From Stercorarius parasiticus (taxonomy: Eukaryota > Chordata > Aves > Charadriiformes > Stercorariidae), in assembly GCA_013396915.1 (NCBI GenBank), contig VWZL01002577.1:835828-899827 (forward strand): a stretch of DNA of 64,000 bases, written 5' to 3'. Under the pieces are notes generated by a model. The model was not told the DNA's origin and searched no databases. It saw nothing but the letters and a program-made list of their open reading frames with translations. Shown one piece after another: positions 49,101 through 61,547 of this stretch. A program made the translations under genes and the position numbers. The first letter of the stretch is position 1; each line of letters opens with the position of its first letter.

Positions 49101-52100
49101 CCGCCCCACACCACCCCCTCCAACAGAGGTTATCTGATTTTTTGAAGATGCAAGCGATGTCTTCCAAATTAAAATGTGTTCTCTTTCTAAGATCTTGCAA
49201 AGTTTCTGAAGGAATAACATTCCCATAAAGAAAGCATCAAAAATTTTTTCTCCAATTTTTTTCAGTATTCCCCAATTACCTTCCACAGGGTATCCGACCA
49301 GGCACAATACTGTAACAGGTTACAGTTTCCCATTCCTTTGTGATAATCTCATTTTAATTAATCCTATTTGAGAGCTCACGCAATGTGTGAAACCTGACTG
49401 TTCCTTGAGCTTTTTCATAATGCTTTGTCTCTTACATGAGTAAAGGGGTTACCTCAGAGTTGGATGGGATGATACAGTAGCTTAATCTGTATAATTCAGA
49501 GTTGTCACAGATCTATAACAAGTCTCATTATTGCTCAAACATTATTGCAGAGATGACATGACTGCATACATACCCCTAAACAAGAATCTAGGCTAGATTA
49601 GTGTTCACCTGGTACCCGTGATAGCAACAGAGACACCTCCATAGTGTCATGCTTTATATTCACATTCTGAAATAACTGCACCCCTTTAAATTCTGTAGAT
49701 GTTTTCACAGTAAGAGCATTTCCCCTCCTTTGTCCATTCTGTATTCTTAATAACACTTTGCTAGGATTGATCAATATTTCCATAATGTGCATAAATACTT
49801 TCTTATTTATGCCCAGCCATTTCATTTCAGCCTACAGGACAGCAAAATTACAGGAGTTTATGGCAGACTTATCATGCTCCATCATTCTCAAAGACAGATT
49901 TTACTCAAGGTACATGGAAAGTTTTGTCTAAACATGTCTAAACCACATAATGGATTCACCACACCTTGTCCTAAACCCAGCTCTCCAGCACCACCATTTT
50001 GAAATCCTAAGTAAGTGGCATATCTTTTAACCCAGATAAAACTAAGGCAATGAAGTCTCTTAAAGGCTATATATTGCATTTGTAAATATTAGAAGAGGCA
50101 ATCACCCCAAGCGTCCCCAAACTTATGCAACCAGATGTCAAAACTCAGGACGCTGCACTTTTAGTCAAATGGGAGTCATGATGTCAGGTCAGTGGTTCTC
50201 CCACCAGGGCACATGCAGCCTTTGCTTTGGAGAGAACAGCTATCTTCTCCTTTTTACCTTAAATGTGGAGGGAAGCTACTTCAGATAACAAGTGATAGCG
50301 TTGTCCAGTGTAAAAATTACTATTTCTTTTTTAATTCTACACAGCCTTTTCTTTTCCAGTAGTTCAGGGCAGGTACAGCTAAAAGAACAGAAAACCCATA
50401 TAAAGCTCAGACCCATTGTTGTATCCCACAGCCCACTGTCATTTCCCATTTCAGAATGAAAATTGTGCTTGTCTTGTGCTTTAGCAAAGAAAGTAAAGCA
50501 CGGATGTTGTGGTCACCTCTGTGCATACTTGGGACAGGGTGGTAGTGCACTACCTAACAGTTATGGCCTCAGAAGAGGCTGGCCAGAATATTCTCAGTGT
50601 GATATTTTCAAGCTCATGATATGCACGCATGCCAAGAGTGCACAATATATCTCAGAGCAATGGTCACCATAAGGCAAATAACTGTTTCTTTTAATATTAT
50701 ACAATGCCATATAAGTCTCAAATCTGATTTCACTTATACAAGCATAACTTGATTCTGGAACGAGCTCAGATTTTGATCCAAAATCCAATAGACCACAATT
50801 GTTCTATCAGTTGCAGCTGAAAATTGAAACCTACAAGCTAAAGGCACATACAGATCTCAGCTATCTTCTGGAAGCTCATATTTGTATGGATGTTTTAGCC
50901 TTTGATAGAAAGAGAAGCAAATAATTTGGCTAAACTTTGAGGTCACATGTAGGACACAATTTCCTTCTACTTGAGTGGATCAGTGTACAAATAAGAAAAA
51001 TGTGAACAGACCAGCAGGAAAAACTTCTATGCTCTTTCTGCATTGAGATGTGTGAGTATACTACTTTTAAACCTCAGGAAATTGTAACGGGTAGGGGGTG
51101 GGGTGAAAGGAGAGGGGTTTTATCTGTTTTTCAATTATAAACTGTATAAATGCTTTCCAGAGGTCAGAGACTAAAAGTTGTAAACCAACTTCTGCTCAGA
51201 TACTACTGCTTAAAGTCATCAAGAGAATGTACTAAATGCAAAACCTACAAAGTTTTACTTAAATTTTTAAATGGTAATATGGCAATATCAGTATCCAAGA
51301 GTCATAAATGCCTTAAATGACAACCTTTTAGGATGCAACGTAGTCTTCTTTCAACTGTTTTATAACCTGAAGTTACTAAGTCTTGGGTTTTTCAGGAGTT
51401 GCCAAACCTTTTTCTTGAAATAGGACAACCTACATCCCGTTCAAAATTTAAGTATGGCCTGAAGTAAGCAATAAAAACGCATGAGTTGGCTAGTAAATTT
51501 GCAACTAACTTTAGATCCTGAAACCTACAATTGCTCTAAGAATATTTGACTTTGAATTCTTTTTTCATTTAATTTCTAGTTCTTGCTCATACGTCAATAT
51601 AGGTATTTTCATAATGGTGAGTGAAGGGTGTTTTAACTGAATCCAGTAACATATGTACAAAAATTTTAAAGGACAGTAGTGTATTAAGATTATTTCCTTA
51701 TAAGAAAATATTTGCTTATGGACGTGCATTTTTAAATGGTTTCTACATTTTTACCCATAACTTAAATTTCATTTTGTGTGTCCAAATGTCAAATCTATGC
51801 TTACGTGTGTAATATGTGACAGAAAAATTCACATGCAATTTAGGAATTTAAATGTGTGAAGGAGATGCAAAGGCAGTCCCAAGCATGTCAAAGTGTAGGA
51901 TTTAGGTTATCACTCAGTCTTAGGGGAAATCGATTGGCAACATCTACTGCGAGAAGTTTAATTAGTGAAGAATTAAAGTGAAACAGGAGGCTATGTGAAA
52001 GATATGCCTTTTCCATTTTTAAAAGGCAAGAGAAGTATCAGCAAGTGTTCTGAAAACCACTGAACTACAGTACTAGAAGGGATATCAAGGTATGTTATGG

Positions 52101-53419
52101 TCCATCCCATTGCCTTGCCTACACGTAGGGTTAAGAGGTATTTAGATTGTATTTAAAGATATTCTATAACAGAAACTTTACAACCTCCCCAATGAATCTA
52201 TTCAAATGATTCATAATAATTACTTTTAAAATGCTGTCATTTTATCTTTTTTTGCCCTTAGGTCTATATTGTATATCTCTTGCTACACGTTACGTCTGTT
52301 ACCCCAAATCCTATTTCCTTTGGATATGGAGGACACGGAGGACACTTTATTCTCTTTCTTCTTGCAATGTCCTTTTACATATTTGGAACACAGCTCTGAC
52401 AACTCTTCTCATCACAACAGTTTTTCTCATGCACCTTGTTCTTGTTCTCTGCATGTCACTGTGTTTTTTTATTCCGTACTTTGCACAGAAATAGACAGAA
52501 TTTCCCATTCTGTTATCATCTGTAATGATGAAAAGCATATATTTCATACTCTCGCACATAGTTGGTAGCCAGGAGGAAAGCTGTAAAACATAACATTCTC
52601 CTCTGCTCCTGTGACAGATGTGCTCGTCAGATTTAATCACAAGTGTTTACATAAATGTGTGTATAGTAGAGTGGTCTGTTCTTTAAGAATCAGAACACAG
52701 TCTTCACATCATTTACAAAATAAGAGAAAGGAAAGGTCTGCATTGGTTCTGCCACAGCTCTGATCAGTTGTTCCCTTTCAAAAGGCCAGAGAGGGAGATC
52801 CATGGGTCAGGTACTGAAATGCACACTGTGAAGCCAGTGTTCTCACTCATTTAAAAGTGTGAGCTCCTAAATATTGACACTATTTCCAGACATAGAGCCA
52901 GAACACTTAAAAATCTTCTAGGTTCTCAAAAGGCAAGAGTTTAGCACTGAAGGGATAAGGCTGATTGAAAACACTGTGTACACAGGTCTTTCCTCCTACT
53001 CATTCATGTTACTTATAATCACTCTCTGGTCTGAAGTATTTTTCCTCCCTTGAGCAAAACCACCCCTGATGTGGCCTGGCCTCCACCATAGATTCTACCA
53101 CTTTTGTTTATTCAACACTTCTTTAGACTAGGGCAGTCCTTTCATTTCCACATGTGTTTAATAGAGCCACAACCACCTTCCTGCCCTCTCTGTAGATTTC
53201 TTTTATACTTAGTTGGGCTTTAAAAGAACTTCTCTTGTTTTAAGGCCACCAACATGGTTTATAGAATATGCGTATATATGCATATAGGGTGTATAGAATT
53301 TAACTTCTGGTACTGAATTGCATGGGTTTCATCTGAAGTGGGATTCACGTGTAAAGGGAGTCAGGGGAGGAAATAGGCAGCTGAGACAGCTGTGGTTTCC
53401 ATTGACTTACACCCTACAA

Positions 53420-53444
53420 AAGTGACACAAATTTTGTGTCACTT
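53420..53444. repeat. Perfect inverted repeat, 12-base arms, 1-base centre
   Basis: AAGTGACACAAA (53420-53431) is followed by a single T and then TTTGTGTCACTT (53433-53444), its exact complement. Unlike the other palindromes in the window it is not simple AT or TG/TA repeat. Confidence 0.95.
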
Positions 53445-54115
53445 ACTTCCTACAGGGAAGAACTCTGCTTGAAAAAGAACTGAAAAGTACCTCCCCATGT
53501 ACTTCCCAATCCTAGGAAAGAGACAGATGTAATGTGTTATTCATCTCCAGGCTTTTCGTCAAGACTTACACACAGGGAAAATGAAGAATTCAAGTAGCAT
53601 GCCACTGACGTCCTGCTTTGGATAGACACAAGCATTGTCAGCGTCAGCTGAGGTTTGTGTTTTGTTCTTTTGATCCTGCAGTTTCCTGAATACAGGGCCT
53701 TCTGTGAAATAGCAAAACTGTAGATCAACTTCCACTATGTATCTGTGGCCCAGCTGTCAAAGAAAAGAGAGATGTCTCTCTGAAGCTCTCTTCTTTTTTA
53801 TTCTGAGTACCATTTTTTCCAGAAATCTCTAAACAGCTTATACTACAACCGATCTCTTTGGCATTCCTCTGCTGCACAGCATTTGAGCTTGACTGCCAAA
53901 CTTACTCCACTTTTGGAGCCATGCACATGCAGTCACTCTTGGGAAACCCCAACTAAACAATTGGCATTTAATTTTCCTGGCAATCAAGAGCTCTGTAATC
54001 TGAGACAGACTTCACTACTTTATTGAAGGTGGTGAGCTGTCCTTTATTGGAAATGTAATGCAAATACTAGACTGCAAAATTCTGTTCAGAAATTATATAA
54101 AATGTTTGTTCTGTT

Positions 54116-54140
54116 CATTTCATTTCATTTAATTTCATTT
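54116..54140 (+). repeat. CATTT pentanucleotide microsatellite
   Basis: Five units of CATTT, the fourth altered to AATTT. Confidence 0.85.
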
Positions 54141-55350
54141 CAGTGAATGAGAATGTGGGAAGGGGAGAGCTGTCTTCCACTGTTACATGAGAATTTGTAT
54201 TGGAGAGCATGGCTTATCACAGGCTTTATCTCTACTTAAAGGCAAGTGAAGTATGCTATTCTCTTCATTCCTTTGTATAATATATTGTGATGGATACAAT
54301 ATTTCTCATATTTGTGGAAAAAAATTTTGGAAATTTAGCTGTGTTGGCAACTGAGCCTATGAAATGAGCAGTAAGACCAGCCCGTTATGGATATTTTTGA
54401 AGTCACACAGAATTCTTTTAATATTCTCATCCCACCCAGTTATCTTTTGGTTGTTTTTTTTTTTTCTTTTAACCCACCATACAACCTGCGTAATAAGTAG
54501 AGGAACAGTGGCACAAGAACTATAGTATGTTACTTCTTTCTGTTAGTGGATTTGGATTCATTTCAACAACACATATGTTCATTTGAAAGCCATAAAGATG
54601 CAGCACAACATTTTCTCTCCTTTCCATGATTATCTGAAGTTCAGCATTTCTATCTATGTAGCCACATTTTCCTCTCTTATATTCTCCTCCCTTAAAACTA
54701 GTTAATGGACTAGTCCATAATTATATGTGCTTCCTATTCCAGTAAAGAGGAAGGAAACTTCCAAATCAGATGGACGTCAATTGGGCTGCAACTTCTGTTG
54801 AATAAATGTGTATCTACAGCAGGAAAATCTCTTCTGTTGCCAAAACATGGATAGGAACTGGTCTTCCTCTCCTTAATGGGCAATCTAAAGGTCAAGAGAC
54901 TGAATGGAGACAAATGGTGACATTATGCCTGATGATTACTTTGTTGATTTGAAATGTAATACAGGAAGTCACTGAAAGCTGCCTGCAAGCTGATTATTAC
55001 TATTCCATTGCCCCCTTATCAACAAAGATCAACAACATACAGATATATTTGCCTGGAAAATAATAGCTATAATGAAAAAGTTCTAAGAAATAATTTTCCC
55101 ACACGGTGCAATGGAAAAATTGGTTTCCTTTCTATACAGAATTTAATATAAATCCCTAAAGATTAAGATTAGATGGCAGTCAGAAAATTTTAAAACTTGC
55201 CATTGTGTTTGGGCTGTTCTCATGTAAATCTAAGGGCAACACTAGATGAAGTGATCATACTGGTTTTAATATTTAAAAAAATTCTGAAGTGTTTCCTTAA
55301 GAGAAAACATTTGTAAAAGATACATATTTATTCATATTTATTTTTGTTTA

Positions 55351-55389
55351 TTTATTCACAGTGTTCATTATTTTTTTATTCACAGTGTT
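55351..55389 (+). repeat. Direct repeat of a 15-mer
   Basis: TTTATTCACAGTGTT occurs at 55351-55365 and again at 55375-55389, identical, in a T-rich setting. This is a local slippage or duplication product. Confidence 0.9.
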
Positions 55390-56010
55390 TAAATAAATTT
55401 TATTTTGAAATAAAGAAAAAAGCTAATTTAGTATCAAGCTCTTTCCAGACTTCATCTATATTTAGCCAGTCCCTAGGCTGCATAAAGCTTTTCTATGAGT
55501 TGGCCTCATCAATTTTATCCCTGCTACACAGAGTAGCACCATGTAAATTCTTGTAGGATTTTCACATCTGCATTAGTTTTACTAGCTCACCAGGGAATTC
55601 TATGAGTTTCAGTATTGCTTTGGGGGAACCACAGTGTCAATAATTAATCACTTTCTACTTGATGATGCTCTCCTTTGTAACCCCCTCCTATGCCTGAAAA
55701 ACACTCATAATTTCCATTATTTTCTCACTTCCTATTCTAATCAAGTCCAGTTCTGTATCCAGGATGCCGGGAACAAGCCTCTAAAAAAGGGTTTTCAAGA
55801 GTTTTTGACCTCTTTTCACATGTCATTAAGGTTCAGTTGGAACTGCACTGTCATTCACATTGGGAAAATCAAGTAATGTAAGAAAGAAACTCTGATAAAC
55901 TCCAAAAATCCTGCTATTTGTCCCAGTAACACCCTTTGTTAAGGGAGAAGTGGCCTTTCAGAATACAAAATAAACAGAAGATTTAAGCATAAGATTATCA
56001 CAGATAAATT

Positions 56011-56697
56011 AATCATAGAATCATCGAATGGTTTGGGTCGTAAAGGGACCTTAAAGATCATTTAGTTCCAACCCCCCACCATGGGCCGGAGCACCTTCCA
56101 TTAGACCAGGTTGTTCAAAGCCCCATCCAGCCTGGCCTTGAACACTTCCAGGGACAGAACATCCACAGCCTCTCTGGGAAACCTGTTACGGTGTCTTGCT
56201 ACCCTCACAGTAAAGAATTTCTTCCTAATATCTAAACTAAATCTACCCTCTTTCCGTTTAAAATCATTATCCTTCGTCCTATTGCTACACTTACTCATAA
56301 AGAGTCCCTCCCCATCTCTCCTCTAGGCCCCCTTCAGTTACTGGAAGGCCACTATAAGGTCTCTCCAGAGCCTTCTCTTCTCCAGGCTGAACAACCCCAA
56401 CCCCCTCAGCCTGTCCTCCTAGAAGTGCCCCAGTGCTCCAATCATCTTGTGGCCCTCCTCTGGACCTATTCCAACAGGTCCATGTCCTTCTTATCTTCCA
56501 GGGCCCCAGAGCTGGACACAGTACTCCAGGTGGGGTCTCACGAGAGCGGAGCAGAGGGGCAGAATCAGCTCCCTCAACCTGCTGGCCACGCTTCTTTTGA
56601 TGCAGCCCAGGATATGGTTGGCTTTCTGGGCTTCAAGTGCATGTTGCTGGGTCATGTTGAGCTTTTCATCAACGAACACTCTCAAGTCCTTCTCTTA
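56011..56697 (-). mobile_element. CR1 LINE 3' part, minus strand
   Basis: The plus strand enters through AATCATAGAATCATCGAATG and the complement of the 3' UTR (AAAGGGACCTTAAAGATCAT). It runs back through the reverse-transcriptase C-terminus to about 56697, where the element is truncated at its 5' side. Frameshifts and stops mark moderate age. Confidence 0.95.
56101..56690 (-). pseudogene. CR1 reverse-transcriptase C-terminal remnant
   Basis: In the sense direction the first open piece (56685-56491) starts MRVFVDEKLNMTQQHALEAQ, followed by KANHILGCIKRSVASRLREL and [13 protein letters not shown]. After frame breaks, the last piece (56298-56101) ends with FKARLDGALNNLV. The order is that of the end of CR1 ORF2. 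The catalytic palm is not present, so the fragment is non-functional. Confidence 0.9.
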
Positions 56698-59510
56698 GAT
56701 CACATTAGCATGTGTAGTTCTGTGATCGCTTGCCTCTGATTGCCGCCTGGTTTTGAAAACGAGCAAAAAAATTCCAACAACAAACTTCTAACAACAAACA
56801 TTGGACTCGAGTAGATGACAAAACGTATAAATAAGATGCACATGGAACCCATCTGAATCCTGGGTCTTTCTATACAAACTAAAAGGTAGGCATTCAATTA
56901 TTTAATAATTAATATGATAGTTCCACAATATGACATCTTTCACACGACAAGCTTGGGAAAAGCTATCATATACAAACCACTGCTGCTTCTCCCTCACCCC
57001 CCAAATTAGCGCTGTATTTGGAGTTTCAATTCAGCAGTTTAAAATACAAACTCCTGTCTTATAGACCAGAAAAGCTGAGAAACTTTTGTATTTTTTGTCT
57101 TTTTAATTATCTCATACTAATGTGTTAGTTTTTATTACTTTCTGGATTTGTGGGTTAGGTGTGTTTATAAAGTCTTCTCAGTTTGTTTTTAAGATGATAA
57201 AAAATGGGTTGTACAGCTTTGAGACCTCCCACCTTCACTTTGAGTTTGCATAGTTCTTCAGTTTAATCTGATTACAAGCCCAAATGATAAGAAAAAACTT
57301 GGCTCAATGAGACCTACTGCTGTACTCTGAAAAGTAGAGGTCGGACACAGGACTGCTAGAAAAAGCAGAGTTTCTTTTTGCAGTGGAGGGAGGGAATGAA
57401 ATAAGGTCCTTTTGTAGTTGGAATCTCAACATACCTGTATTCATTAAGTACTTGGTTTGTATTCTCCTGGTGAGCTAGCTGACTTATTTGGTTGGGCAGT
57501 ATGAGTTAGGAACACGGCACAGTGACAAGAAAGGCAAGGACTATACAATATTGTTCTCCCTAGAAGTGAAAATTCAGGAGGCTAGGAATTTGTAAGGTAC
57601 TGCTCTATTTAGAATAAATGCCAGCATGATAAAAATTTCCCTGAAGTAGAGGATTAGCTCTCGGGGTTCGTATTCTGGCTGATCATGAAAGGCCAACAGT
57701 TTTCAGAGAGGAAAGCCAGTTAATAAATCCACTGCCCACATTTATCTTTCAGGGTATTTCACAGCCTCTCAAATTGCTTGTCTCCCTCTCTGCATGCATT
57801 ATGCACTGGGAACTTACATAGTCCAAAGGACTGGGTCTGGCTGAGTGCCCTGGCTTCTCCTCTGAAAGACAGCTCTCTCTGGAGAGCAGAGGGCAATGTA
57901 GCATGGCCATAGGAGTGTTTTTAACAACTGGGCAATGTTTTCCTGCTGTTTTTATCTATCCAGCCAGCACTCACATTCTGGGGGTATGTGAAATACAGAT
58001 TGCAATTATAGTCAGACGCGATCTCCCACAATTTGGGGTTTCATGAACATTCATTGTTTTGCATACTTGTTTGGCACTGATGAGCTGTTAACCAAAGGTG
58101 AGCTATTAGCGCTGACGCTCTCAGGAAATCTTGACATTACAAACATCTGCCAATGCTTTAACACCTGTGCACTCACAATAACCCAGCACCCGCTAGTGTC
58201 CATGCAGGGTGATTTATTGCGCCTCGTTACAGGATCCCGAGGGCTTTCTGTGGCTTGAGCCGGTGGCACATGTGCGCACCAGTGTGCACCATCATGCTGG
58301 GGCCTCCTTTCCACTTGGGCAGGTCCCAAAGTGACACCCCAGGTGGTCACTGTGGCCAAGACCCACCTCTCTCCCCAGCAGTCTGACGTCTTTCTGGTGC
58401 TGTCGGTCGTGAGTTGGACGGGAGCGTGGCAGCGCCCCGTCTCAAGGAGCCAAGGGTCTGTTGGAGGGGTTTGAACGCACCAACCAGGGGGGTGCAGCAT
58501 CAGTTGGAGGGACTGCCCTGAGGGGAGCTTCCAGAAGCATCTGGAAAGCCCCAGCATGGGCGTGTGGGGGTGTGTGAGGGATTGTCCTGAGCTCTGCACG
58601 TCCTTCCCATCTGCTCTCAGTGAAACTTACTGTAGGGTCCGTCTGACTACATACTTCTCTGGGTACCATCTGATGGGGCGCTTTGAAATAGCTATCAAAG
58701 AAACTCATGTCAGGTGAGGAAATATGTGATGAGCTCTGTCTTTAAAGGTTAGATGGTATTCCCCAAAGAGCTTGCCTTGCGTGCATAACCAAATCTCAAT
58801 CCAGATACATGCAAAGCTTGAACTTAGTTTGCTACTGATGATAAAAAAAACGGTAATTTTATGAATCAGGTGACTAATTAAGATGGCAATAATCAGATAT
58901 TTTGCTACCTTTTAATAGATGCAACTAGGCATTTCTCCTCAGTTATACTTGCATGGTAGAATTATGTTGGCAACAGTTTGTATCCTTCTCTTTGTGACAA
59001 CTGGGTGTAGAAGGTCAAGTCTTTGTGACGTAAGCACACTGCAAAGCTCTTTGTCATTAGTCCTTTTTGATTTTTTTTTTTAAATTAATCAACCATGGAT
59101 TTTATTTGACATTAACACTCATTCAGTAATCAGAAGAACTGGGTGTGTGTTAGCTTCTAATTTCAACACCAAGATGATTCTTCACTTGCTTTTCTGACTC
59201 AGTACAGAGATTATTAAAAACTGCTTTCTATAATTTCAAAGGAATTATAAGATTTATTGTGTTTTATTATACAAATGTCTATTAGTCCTACTTATTTCAT
59301 CAAAAGTCTGTCAAAATTATTATATAGATTATTTTTCTTGTTTTATTTAATTACAATCTGCCACTAAGGAAACAATGTTTGAGTGACATTGATATCTAAC
59401 TGGACTGTACACTACAAACTCTTCAGAACAGCTGTGAGAGAAATCCACCTGCTATTGGGTATTGAGGTTTTTTCTTTCATAGCTTTCCCTGTAAAGTTTG
59501 TATGAGTCAC
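56698..59510. other. Unique non-coding DNA with a CpG-rich patch
   Basis: AT-rich DNA except for the patch at about 58015-58680. No transposon or gene is recognised. Confidence 0.5.
58015..58680. other. GC- and CpG-rich patch of unknown origin
   Basis: This stretch has roughly twenty CpG sites and is visibly richer in G and C than its surroundings. The low stop density allows overlapping minus-strand frames of up to 182 codons (58051-58599) that contain no recognisable domain. It could be a small CpG island or promoter, a decayed retroviral LTR, or another repeat that I do not recognise. No TATA box or exon with clear homology was seen. Confidence 0.45.
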
Positions 59511-59592
59511 TCACAGAATCACAGAATCACAGAATGGTAGGGTTGGAAGGGACCTCTGAAGATCTTCTAGTCCAACCCCCCTGCTAAGCAAG
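59511..59592 (-). mobile_element. Short CR1 3' tail, minus strand
   Basis: Three CACAGAAT-type octamer units are followed by GGTTGGAAGGGACCTCTGAA and TAGTCCAACCCCCCTGCTAA. This is the complement of the last 80 or so bases of CR1, with no coding part. Confidence 0.92.
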
Positions 59593-61006
59593 TAACCTTC
59601 TGGCCTAGCAAAATTAAAAAATCCAGAGGAGGAAACCAAGTCAAAGCTCTTTTGGTAAAACTGGTAATCCTAAAAGCTGGTAAAGGTGATTAAAACTCTC
59701 CAAGTTCAATGAGATATCACTGAAGATAGTTAGAGTAGGATTTGTCTAGCATAACTCAGGCATACAAAGTGTAGGTAAATTCCTCTTCAAAACAAATGAT
59801 TGTATTTAGTTACTCTGTAGTGTCCCAGCTCAGATAACTAATTTTCTATGCCCCAGCATTGATATTCCAGTTACCAAAGTATTTTCAACCAAGGGCTGAA
59901 GGGCCAAAGTGACAGGAGACAATCTATGTTCTAGCACTGGACACACCATTAGTCTCAGCCTAAATGGACAACTATGTTGTCACTAGAAGAGAGAGGACTA
60001 CCAGCAAGTTGTATAACTGTCTAAAAACTATTCCTGGGAAGCACTATCTATCTGCATTTCATGCTCAGTTTGGGGACAGATCATGTCACTGGGGAGAGAT
60101 CGTTTCAAGATTCTCTGATTCACAAGCAGCAGAGAAAACTGCAGAGTAAGTTTCATGATACCACTCAGAAGGCTGAGGCAAAAGAACATGCAGACTGCAG
60201 CTGGATAAAAACAACCCATGTTTATGCTAATAAAGTGTTCTTCTTACTAAATCAGAGTGGCTACATGCAGACTGCTGGGTGGGAATGATCCTTGCCATCT
60301 TTCAACTGTCAAACTCTGCACAGAAATCAATTGATTTTTGTCAGCGTACAAGCATACACTACAATCGTGTTCCAATTCCCAGGCATATTGCCAGACACTC
60401 CTGAATTTAGTGGCCATTGTGAGTGGTGGGAATAGGGGATGTGGGGGAAGGGGAGATGAATCTGTGAGATTTAGGAATGTAGGGCTGGTTTAGGAAGCTA
60501 GCACAGACAGGAAAGTCCCATTCTTCACATTTCAGTGTACTCTGGGTTAGTATTTATATACTGGAAAAGTTATCCAAATGGGCTTTATGAAGGTCAGATC
60601 AATGTTTTAGTGAATCCAAATAGCTGGAGTTTTGGACAAGAGAGTGTTTGTGCACTCCAGTTGCAGCATAGAGAGAATACCCATCAATCCATGTGACAGC
60701 TGTCTGCTTTTGGGATCATAAAGTTTAGGCCTGGAGAAATTTCTTTCCAAACTTTAAAAAACCTGAAGGGAAACAGATCAGCTCGTTTCCTGAGATGAAA
60801 AGTTCAGTGTTCAGTTTTCTAGATTTTTAAGAGTGAAGGTATTTGAAACCCCTGCATACCAATGCTTCCGCAAGAAAGATCATTAGCTAGTAAAACCTTA
60901 TTCTGAATCTGCTACCTCTAGAACTTTTCCTTTAGTTTTTTGTGGGTTTTCAGGATACATATATAAGAACTGTATAATAGATATACATAAAATGTAACAT
61001 ATGTAA
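59593..61006. other. Unique non-coding DNA
   Basis: No gene or transposon is recognised. A G-quadruplex motif lies at 60428-60453. Short open frames at 59964-60288 overlap on both strands and appear to be chance. Confidence 0.5.
60428..60453 (+). other. G-quadruplex motif
   Basis: Four G runs of 3, 4, 5 and 4 are separated by loops of 4, 4 and 2 bases, fitting the G3+N1-7 rule. Confidence 0.7.
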
Positions 61007-61150
61007 GTTCAAGGAGCATCTGGATGATGCTCTCTGGTCCTATGATTTGGTTTTAGGTAGTCCTGAGAGTAGCAGAAAGTTGGACTTGATGATCCTTATG
61101 GGTCCCTTCCAACTTGAGGTATTCTATGATTCTATGATTCCACGATTCTA
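61007..61150 (+). mobile_element. CR1 LINE 3' end of an older subfamily, plus strand
   Basis: The sequence begins GTTCAAGGAGCATCTGGATG, passes through GGTCCCTTCCAACTTGAGG and ends in three octamer units (ATTCTATG, ATTCTATG, ATTCCACG) plus ATTCTA. Its last coding block (FKEHLDDAL-like) differs from the FKARLDEAL-like ending of the other copies, which suggests another CR1 subfamily. Confidence 0.93.
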
Positions 61151-61507
61151 ACTGATCATCATTTTCCCCTTTTCCAAGTGCAATATGGAAATACAATAAT
61201 ATATTAAAAGAGTGTGAATGTATTCTGAATATGAAGAGAGAAAACTAAATAAAACATGTTAACACATACTTAATATGATTGTTTTCATCACGCTTAAGTA
61301 TCTGACTGAATTGTTCCTCGCCATCAAAATCACCTCTTTGGCTAGGAAGTCTATCCTTTCCTAATAGGATGTCTTTTCATCAAGTTGCACATAAAACCTC
61401 AACATCACTTGATGATCATTCATAAATAGAAAAAAAGTCCTCTTGTTTTTTGCTATGCATTTATTATTGATTTCCAAATGTCAAAATATTTGGGCGAAAA
61501 TGGCAGT

Positions 61508-61547
61508 GGGGAAGTAAGGGGGTGGGGAGGGAGGCAGAGAGGGAGGG
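61508..61547 (+). other. G-quadruplex motif in a G-rich tract
   Basis: G runs of 4, 5, 4 and 3 lie at 61508-61531 with loops of 6, 1 and 1 bases. Two further G3 runs lie at 61541-61543 and 61545-61547. The tract fits the G3+N1-7 rule and is purine-rich throughout. Confidence 0.75.

Larger units (their letters stand above)
45081..56010. other. Unique non-coding DNA
   Basis: This 10.9-kb AT-rich stretch has no recognised transposon. It holds a 10-base repeat at a 20-base period (45501-45530), an exon-like stretch (45964-46156), a strong inverted repeat (53420-53444), a CATTT microsatellite (54116-54140) and a duplicated 15-mer (55351-55389). Confidence 0.5.

Noticed and set aside
58051..58599. 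182-codon open frame on the minus strand
   Set aside because: It falls in the CpG-rich patch where stops are rare. There is no recognisable domain, and overlapping frames are open too.
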